In this document: positions 58,845-64,000 of the stretch, one piece after another | How positions within the stretch are numbered: position 1 is the stretch's first letter | Layout: each line of letters opens with the position of its first letter | Source of the DNA: Nocardioidaceae bacterium | GTDB lineage: Bacteria > Actinomycetota > Actinomycetes > Propionibacteriales > Nocardioidaceae | Assembly (NCBI GenBank): GCA_017744365.1 | Contig: JAGIBL010000002.1 | Span: forward strand, 310,001-374,000 | Length of the DNA stretch: 64,000 nt | Direction: 5' to 3' | Notes under the pieces: model-generated | Seen by the model: the letters and a program-made list of their open reading frames with translations, nothing else | Told to the model about the DNA's origin: nothing | Databases searched by the model: none | Program-made: the position numbers and the translations under genes

Positions 58845-59501
58845 GTGTCCACCCCGGCGACCACGTCCGGCGAGCAGACCCCTGCGCGGGGCAGCCGGCT
58901 GCCTCGCCGCGCCCGCCGCGCCCAGCTGCTCGAGTCCGCCCGCGAGGTGTTCGTCGCGCAGGGCTACCACGCCGCCGCGATGGACGACATCGCGGAGAAC
59001 GCCGGCGTCTCCAAGCCGGTGCTCTACCAGCACTTCCCCGGCAAGCTCGACCTCTACCTGGCGCTGCTCGACCAGGCCGTCGACAAGGTCATCGACGGCA
59101 CCCGCGCGGCGCTGGAGTCCACCGAGGACAACAAGCAGCGGGTGGCCGCGACGATGACCGCGTTCTACCACTACGTGGCCAGCGAGCAGGGCGAGTTCCG
59201 GCTCGTCTTCGAGTCCGACCTGACCAACGAGCCCGCCGTGCGGGAGCGGATCGACCGGGTCACCCACGAGTGCGCCGCGCTGATCGCGCACGTGATCCAC
59301 GACGACACGGGGCTGCCCGACGCGCAGTCGCGGCTGCTCGCGGTCGCGCTGGTCGGCATGGGCGAGGTCTCCGCCCGGTTCTGGCTGCAGGACCGCTTGA
59401 ACGGCGGTGAGACCATCGAGCTGGACACCGCGGCCGCGCTGGTCGCCGGGCTGGCCTGGCGGGGCATCCGCGGCTACCCCCGCTCCGACGAACCAGCCTG
59501 A
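58845..59501 (+). CDS. TetR-family transcriptional regulator
   Basis: 218 residues from GTG 58845, preceded by TGGAGG; the frame is open further upstream but lacks support. HTH region R-R-A-Q-L-L-E-S-A-R-E-V-F-V-A-Q-G-Y-H-A-A-A-M-D-D-I-A-x-x-A-G-V-S-K-P-V-L-Y-Q-H-F (about residues 22-65) is standard. The ligand domain has R-L-V-F-E-S-D and conserved W/F features of the Rv3208 type. Regulates presumably itself; target unknown. The next gene (DUF3107) is 61 bp away and co-directional. Confidence 0.9.
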   Translation: MSTPATTSGEQTPARGSRLPRRARRAQLLESAREVFVAQGYHAAAMDDIAENAGVSKPVLYQHFPGKLDLYLALLDQAVDKVIDGTRAALESTEDNKQRVAATMTAFYHYVASEQGEFRLVFESDLTNEPAVRERIDRVTHECAALIAHVIHDDTGLPDAQSRLLAVALVGMGEVSARFWLQDRLNGGETIELDTAAALVAGLAWRGIRGYPRSDEPA

Positions 59502-59562
59502 CCCACCGCTCCTTCTCTTACTTCTCGACAACCGCTACGTCTCGACACAGGAGGTCCTCCGG

Positions 59563-59784
59563 ATGGAGGTCAAGATCGGCGTCATCCACGTCAACCGCGA
59601 GCTCACCATCGACACCGAGCTCGACGCGAAGGCGATCGAGAAGCAGGTCCAGGAGGCCCTCACCGCGGGCGGCGTGCTCTCCCTGACCGACGCCAAGGGC
59701 CGTCGCGTCGTGGTTCCGGCCGAGAAGCTCGCGTACGTCGACGTCACCGCGGGCACTGCCGGGCCCGTGGGTTTCCGCTCCTGA
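59563..59784 (+). CDS. DUF3107 family protein
   Basis: 73 residues from ATG 59563 (M-E-V-K-I-G-V-I-H-V-N-R-E-L), with GGAGG upstream; a longer open frame carries non-family residues. It fits the DUF3107 family (TB9.4/Rv3208A type), a short actinobacterial protein of unknown function that follows a TetR gene in several genomes. No known motif for catalysis. Confidence 0.9.
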   Translation: MEVKIGVIHVNRELTIDTELDAKAIEKQVQEALTAGGVLSLTDAKGRRVVVPAEKLAYVDVTAGTAGPVGFRS

Positions 59785-59868
59785 GGGGTGTTTGACCGCC
59801 GTACGGCGGGAGCATGATGGGCCCCGGTACGACGGATTCGGCCGTCGTCGGAGCAAAGGAGCACCGTC

Positions 59869-60183
59869 ATGTTCTGGACGATCGTCGGTTCCATCATCGG
59901 AGGCCTCATCATCGGCCTGCTCGGCAAGTTCGTCGCCCCGGGTGACCGGGACAGCATCCCGCTCTGGCTCACGATCCTGTGCGGCATCGGCGGGATCTTC
60001 CTCGGCAGCTACCTGTACTTCGCGATCTTCGACGTCGCGGACAACGTCAAGAACAACCCCGACTACGACTGGCTCAACACCACCAAGGGCGTCGACTGGT
60101 GGCGCCACGTCTGGCAGATCGCCGTCGCCGCGGTCCTCGTGATGGTCGCCGCCACCGTGACCGGCCGCGCCAAGAAGTCCTGA
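59869..60183 (+). CDS. GlsB/YeaQ/YmgE-like stress-associated membrane protein
   Basis: 104 residues. Hydrophobic segments with G-G-L-I-I-G-L-L-G-K-F-V-A-P-G-D and I-L-C-G-I-G-G-I-F-L-G match the transglycosylase-associated (YeaQ/YmgE) family, small glycine-rich membrane proteins often linked to envelope stress. A third hydrophobic segment lies near the C-terminus (I-A-V-A-A-V-L-V-M-V-A-A). Its stop is 1 bp from the convergent ferritin-like gene. Confidence 0.85.
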   Translation: MFWTIVGSIIGGLIIGLLGKFVAPGDRDSIPLWLTILCGIGGIFLGSYLYFAIFDVADNVKNNPDYDWLNTTKGVDWWRHVWQIAVAAVLVMVAATVTGRAKKS

Positions 60184-60184
60184 C

Positions 60185-60898
60185 CTACGACGCCAGCCCC
60201 AGCTCGGCCATCCGCTGGGCGTGGTTCTCGGTGAGCCGGGTGAACATCCGGCCCAGCGCGGCCAGGTCGAGCCCGGGGCGGTCGACGCCCCCGGCAAGCA
60301 AGGCGGCCAGGGAGTCCCGCTCGGCGGCGACCCGCTGCGCCTGGGAGAGAGCCTCCCCCATGAGCCGGCGGCCCCACAGCGCCAGCGGGCCGGCGACCCG
60401 GTGGTCGGCCGCGATCGCCTGGCGGACCTGCTCGACGACGAAGTCGGAGTGGCCGGCGTCGGAGAGCGCGGTGACGATCAGGTCGCGGGTGTCGGCGTCC
60501 AGGAAGGCCGCCACCTCGCGGTAGAAGTCCGCGGCCAGGCCGTCGCCGACGTACGCCTTGACCAGGCCCTCGAGCCAGCTGCTGGGCGCCGTGCGCGCGT
60601 GGAAGGCGTCGAACGGCTTCACGAACGGCGCCATCGTGGCCATCGGCTCCGAGCCGAGCGCCTCGATCCGCGCGATCAGCGGCTCGACGTGGTTGAACTG
60701 GATCGCCGCCATCTTGGCCAGGGCCAGCTTCCCGGGCAGCGTCGGGGCGAGCTTGGCGTCCTCGGCCAGCCGCTCGAAGGCCGAGATCTCGCCGTACGCG
60801 ATCGCGCCGAGCAGGTCCACGACCGCCGCCCGGTAACCGGGGTCCTGGAAGGCGACCGGCACGTCCAGGGTCGGGTCGGAAGCGGAGATTTCGGCCAT
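60185..60898 (-). CDS. Ferritin-like fold protein (Rv3210c type)
   Basis: 237 residues from ATG 60898; the frame is open upstream beyond the ribosome site. Helical, with E in A-Y-G-E-I-S-A-F-E-R-L, H in N-H-V-E-P-L and a further H-S-D-F, consistent with a ferritin-like (MiaE-like) di-iron fold. M. tuberculosis has a similar protein next to rhlE. Function unknown; the iron ligands are not all certain. Confidence 0.85.
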   Translation of the reverse strand: MAEISASDPTLDVPVAFQDPGYRAAVVDLLGAIAYGEISAFERLAEDAKLAPTLPGKLALAKMAAIQFNHVEPLIARIEALGSEPMATMAPFVKPFDAFHARTAPSSWLEGLVKAYVGDGLAADFYREVAAFLDADTRDLIVTALSDAGHSDFVVEQVRQAIAADHRVAGPLALWGRRLMGEALSQAQRVAAERDSLAALLAGGVDRPGLDLAALGRMFTRLTENHAQRMAELGLAS

Positions 60899-61032
60899 GC
60901 AGGGAGGGTACCGATAGACTGTGCCCGCTAGACGGCCCCTGTCGTCGCGCGGACCGGCCCCTTCCGGTCCAGCACGGAGCGCCCGGAGCGGCCTCGGCAC
61001 AGACTTCGATTCACACACAGAACGGCAAGATC

Positions 61033-62481
61033 CTGACCACCTTCAGAGAGCTCGGGGTAATCCCCGAGATCGCCGACGCCCTCGAGCGCGCCGGCATCGT
61101 GAACCCCTTCCCGATCCAGGAGATGACCCTCTCGGTCGCTCTCATGGGCACCGACCTCATCGGCCAGGCGCGCACCGGCACCGGCAAGACGCTGGCCTTC
61201 GGCATCCCGGTGCTGCAGCGCACGGTCGCCCCGCACGACCCCGACTACGAGGAGCTCGTCGCTCCGGGCAAGCCGCAGTCGCTCGTCGTCGCGCCGACCC
61301 GTGAGCTCGCTCTCCAGGTCTCCAGCGACCTCGCCCTGGCCGGCGCCGACCGCAAGATCCGGGTCCTCACCGTGTACGGCGGCGTCGCCTACGAGCCGCA
61401 GCTGGAGCAGCTGGCCGCGGGCGTCGAGGTCGTCGTCGGCACCCCGGGCCGGCTCATCGACCTGATGAACCGCGGCGCGCTGGACATCTCGCACGTCAAG
61501 TGCCTGGTCCTCGACGAGGCGGACGAGATGCTCGACCTGGGCTTCCTGCCCGACGTCGAGCGGCTGCTGGCCAAGACGCCGGAGACCCGGCAGACGATGC
61601 TGTTCTCCGCGACCATGCCGGCCGCGATCGTCGCGATGGCCCGCACCCACATGCGGCACCCGATGAACATCCGCGCGGAGTCGTCGGTCGACAGCCAGAC
61701 CGTGCCGGCGACCGCGCAGTTCATCTACCAGTGCCACGACCTGGACAAGCCGGAGATGCTCGGCCGGATCCTGCAGGCCGAGGGCGCCGACCTGACCATC
61801 GTGTTCACCCGCACCAAGCGGCAGGCCCAGCGGGTCGCCGACGACATGGAGGAGCGCGGCTTCAAGGCGGCGCCGCTGCACGGTGACATGGCCCAGGCCG
61901 CGCGCGAGCGGGCGCTGAAGAAGTTCCGCGAGGGCAAGCTGCAGGTGCTGGTCGCCACCGACGTGGCCGCCCGCGGCATCGACGTCACCGGCGTGACCCA
62001 CGTGGTCAACTACGCCTGTCCCGAGGACGAGAAGACCTACGTGCACCGGATCGGCCGCACCGGCCGCGCCGGCGCCACCGGCACCGCGATCACCATGGTC
62101 GACTGGGCGGACCTGCACCGCTGGAAGATGATCAACAAGGCGCTGGACCTGCCCTTCGACGAGCCGCTGGAGACCTACTCCAGCTCCGAGCACTTCTTCC
62201 ACGACCTCGGCATCGTGCCGGGCACCAAGGGCCGGATCGTGCCCGAGGGCACCGTGGAGAAGAAGCCTCGCGAGGAGAAGCCGGCCGGCGGTCGCTCCGG
62301 AGGCGGCCGGTCCCGCAGCCGCCGCGGCGGCGAAGGTCGCACCGGAGGCAACGCCGAGGCCCGTACGTCGGAGAGCCGGCCCGCCGGAGGCGAGGAGAAG
62401 GCCGACCGGCCGCGCCGCTCGCGCAGCCGGCGCCGCACCCGAGGCGGCAAGGCGGCCGGCGAAGCCGCGACGACCGACTGA
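61033..62481 (+). CDS. rhlE: DEAD-box RNA helicase RhlE-like, probable CTG start
   Basis: About 482 residues. Motifs: Q-motif F-P-I-Q, G-Q-A-R-T-G-T-G-K-T (I), P-T-R-E-L-A (Ia), D-E-A-D (II), S-A-T (III), H-R-I-G-R-T-G-R (VI); the C-terminal 90 residues are Arg/Gly/Ser-rich and basic. The obvious GTG at 61099 would cut away L-T-T-F-R-E-L-G-V-I-P-E-I-A-D-A-L, which is the usual N-terminal segment of this family. No ATG, GTG or TTG is in frame for at least 180 bp upstream; the CTG at 61033 aligns with the usual M-T-T-F start. ATT at 61009 is another candidate. Ends one base before the convergent transpeptidase. Confidence 0.88.
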   Translation: MTTFRELGVIPEIADALERAGIVNPFPIQEMTLSVALMGTDLIGQARTGTGKTLAFGIPVLQRTVAPHDPDYEELVAPGKPQSLVVAPTRELALQVSSDLALAGADRKIRVLTVYGGVAYEPQLEQLAAGVEVVVGTPGRLIDLMNRGALDISHVKCLVLDEADEMLDLGFLPDVERLLAKTPETRQTMLFSATMPAAIVAMARTHMRHPMNIRAESSVDSQTVPATAQFIYQCHDLDKPEMLGRILQAEGADLTIVFTRTKRQAQRVADDMEERGFKAAPLHGDMAQAARERALKKFREGKLQVLVATDVAARGIDVTGVTHVVNYACPEDEKTYVHRIGRTGRAGATGTAITMVDWADLHRWKMINKALDLPFDEPLETYSSSEHFFHDLGIVPGTKGRIVPEGTVEKKPREEKPAGGRSGGGRSRSRRGGEGRTGGNAEARTSESRPAGGEEKADRPRRSRSRRRTRGGKAAGEAATTD

Positions 62482-62482
62482 C

Positions 62483-63151
62483 CTACACCACGACGACGTT
62501 CGTCCCGACGCTCGCGAAGTCCCACATCCGCTGGGCGTCGGTCAGCTTCTGCCTGATGCAGCCGTGCGACTGCGGCGAGCCGAGCTGGGCGACCGTCTGC
62601 AGCGCCCGGCCGTTCTTGGTCGGGATCGAGTGGAACCCGATGGCCGCGTTCGGCCCGTGCGCGAACCGGACGAAGTACTGCATCACGCCGGAGTCGTCGA
62701 CCCCGACGGCCCAGCGGGACTTCGAGTAGACGTCGTACTTCCCGGGCTGCAGGTTGTCGGTGACGCTGCCGGAGACCAGGTACGTCGAGACGACCCGGTT
62801 GCTCGCGTCGACCAGCCAGACCCGCTGTGCCGACTCGGAGAACACCACCCGGCGACCGCTGCCGGTGCCGGCGGGAAGATCGGTCGGCTTCGCGGTCGCG
62901 GTGACCTGCGGAGCGCTGGGCAACGACCGGCTGGCGTCGTGACCGGCGGTCGAGCGGGTGTCCTCGCCCGCGCCCTGACCGAGGTCGGCCGCCGCGTTGC
63001 GGGTCGTCTCGGGAGTCCCGCCGTTGAGCGGGATCAGCCCGATGCCACCGAGCAGCGCCACCGCGGTCACCACCAGCGACAGCGCCGCCGCGACCATCCG
63101 CCCGTAGCGGGCACGGACCCGCCGCGGGCGCGCTGCGCGGTGCTTCGACAT
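62483..63151 (-). CDS. L,D-transpeptidase (YkuD fold)
   Basis: 222 residues. An N-terminal basic stretch and TM (M-V-A-A-A-L-S-L-V-V-T-A-V-A-L-L) anchor a YkuD domain with the catalytic H-x-x-x ... S-H-G-C-I-R (Cys near residue 195). Members make 3-3 peptidoglycan cross-links; the domain is short and single, so a simple sortase-like transpeptidase is likely. It lies 4 bp after the ParA gene and should be co-transcribed. Confidence 0.9.
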   Translation of the reverse strand: MSKHRAARPRRVRARYGRMVAAALSLVVTAVALLGGIGLIPLNGGTPETTRNAAADLGQGAGEDTRSTAGHDASRSLPSAPQVTATAKPTDLPAGTGSGRRVVFSESAQRVWLVDASNRVVSTYLVSGSVTDNLQPGKYDVYSKSRWAVGVDDSGVMQYFVRFAHGPNAAIGFHSIPTKNGRALQTVAQLGSPQSHGCIRQKLTDAQRMWDFASVGTNVVVV

Positions 63152-63155
63152 CGGC

Positions 63156-63920
63156 TCAGGACCGTCCCAGCAGGTTCTTCGCGACCTGGCGGTAGGCGTC
63201 GGCGCCCTTGTTCGAGGTTGCCGTGGTGAGGATGGAGCGGCCGGCCGCGGGGGCCTCCGCGAACCGGATCGACTTCGGGATCGGCGGCTCGATCACGGCC
63301 AGGTCGTAGGTCTCCGAGATCGTCTCCAGCACCGTGCGCGCGTGGTTGGTGCGCCCGTCGTACAGGGTCGGCAGCACGCCCCAGACCTCCAGGCCCCGGT
63401 TGGTGAACCGCCGTACGTCGTGGACGGTGTCCAGCAGCTGGCCGACGCCGCGGTGCGAGAGCGTCTCGCACTGCAGCGGGATCACCACGCCGGTGGCCGC
63501 GGTCAGCGCGGCGACGGTGAGCACGCCCAGCGAGGGCGGGCAGTCCAGCAGCACCCAGTCGTAGGGCTCGTCGAGGTCCTCCACCATGGTCCGGACGACG
63601 TACTCGCGGCCGGTCCGGGTCAGCAGGTCGGCCTCGGCACGGGCCAGCTCGATGGTCGCGGGGACCAGGTCGACGCCGTCCTCGGTGGTGGCCATCACCT
63701 CGCTGGGGGCCACCCCCTTGGTGAGCACGTGGTGCAGCGAGAGCTCGAGGTCCTCCGGGTCGATGCCGAGGCTGAAGGTCAGGCAGGCCTGCGGGTCGAG
63801 GTCCACGAGCAGGACCCGCTGACCCAGCTCGGCGAGGGCGCTGCCGAGCGAGGCCACGGTCGTGGTCTTGGCCACGCCACCCTTCTGGTTGGCGACGGCG
63901 ATCACGCGGGAGGAGGACAT
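63156..63920 (-). CDS. ParA-family ATPase (Rv3213c type)
   Basis: 254 residues from ATG 63920 (M-S-S-S-R-V-I-A-V-A-N-Q-K-G-G-V-A-K-T-T); two further ATGs (63929, 63932) are possible. Deviant Walker A K-G-G-V-A-K-T-T, D-L-D-P-Q-A, and D-C-P-P-S-L-G match ParA/MinD-like partitioning ATPases, but there is no ParB and it is not beside oriC genes, so it is one of the actinobacterial orphan ParA proteins. Gene runs to within 80 bp of the window end. Confidence 0.9.
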   Translation of the reverse strand: MSSSRVIAVANQKGGVAKTTTVASLGSALAELGQRVLLVDLDPQACLTFSLGIDPEDLELSLHHVLTKGVAPSEVMATTEDGVDLVPATIELARAEADLLTRTGREYVVRTMVEDLDEPYDWVLLDCPPSLGVLTVAALTAATGVVIPLQCETLSHRGVGQLLDTVHDVRRFTNRGLEVWGVLPTLYDGRTNHARTVLETISETYDLAVIEPPIPKSIRFAEAPAAGRSILTTATSNKGADAYRQVAKNLLGRS

Positions 63921-64000
63921 CGGGTCCATCATGCCGCACGTGCCTTGCCGGGGTGCTCGCCTCAGGGCAATGCTGTGCCGCATGTCGCACTCACGCTCGG

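Noticed and set aside
1-64000. CRISPR arrays, IS elements, prophage
   Set aside because: No regularly spaced repeat-spacer units, transposases or phage structural genes were seen; the 22-bp-period repeats have no spacers and are too short.

Overview
The window is high-GC actinobacterial DNA. Dense, mostly real genes sit among long open shadow frames. GC-rich codon use, WhiB7, AdnAB, mycoredoxin, IdeR and MoeZ homologues, and a flagellar late-gene island all point to a motile actinomycete of the Nocardioides / Nocardioidaceae type. The genus is my inference and the phylum is firm. No transposase, integrase, phage gene, rRNA or CRISPR array was seen. One tRNA gene (Arg, anticodon CCT) is present.

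Layout. 1-8.7 kb: the 3'-truncated gene of a giant secreted repeat protein (more than 2,700 residues in the window) coupled to a small membrane-anchored protein. 8.9-12.8 kb: tRNA-Arg, a hypothetical gene, then the ferrous-iron uptake operon efeUOB behind an IdeR-type box; ideR itself lies at 16.6-17.3 kb. 12.9-18.5 kb: a trans-acting enoyl reductase-like protein, a beta-propeller protein, DUF2277, ideR, a hypothetical gene and an orphan NarL-type response regulator. 18.7-26.2 kb: flagellar filament and hook-filament genes in two divergent operons, flgN-flgK-flgL-fliW-csrA (-) and fliA, fliC, fliD-fliS-small ORF (+), with recognisable sigma-28-like promoters. Basal-body and export genes are not in the window.

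26.4-64 kb is a conserved actinobacterial housekeeping neighbourhood. Its gene order matches what I recall of M. tuberculosis from about Rv3195 to Rv3213c: zincin-like protein, TOMM/ThiF-like protein, ABC1 kinase, whiB7, uvrD2, mycoredoxin, nudC, adnB-adnA, alkyltransferase-like protein, moeZ, TetR, DUF3107, ferritin-like protein, rhlE and ParA. Lineage-specific cassettes interrupt it: (i) three exported proteins at 41.5-44.9 kb, two of them with a SipW/TasA-like N-terminus; (ii) a sortase with two paralogous surface proteins that share a non-canonical VVHAGL motif (54.6-58.5 kb); (iii) an M3 peptidase plus a DeoD phosphorylase; (iv) a VanZ-like protein and a trypsin-like protease.

Most interesting signals: the sortase/VVHAGL substrate system; a whiB7 leader with two ATGA-coupled upstream ORFs, the second reading through an attenuator hairpin; three sigma-28-type promoters with an extended shared sequence, one pointing at the 3' end of csrA with no gene downstream; five DnaA-box-like sites in 63 bp away from dnaA; a 22-bp-period repeat in two distant intergenic regions; a near-perfect 52-bp palindrome; and two conserved helicase genes (uvrD2, rhlE) whose expected start codons appear to be ATT and CTG.
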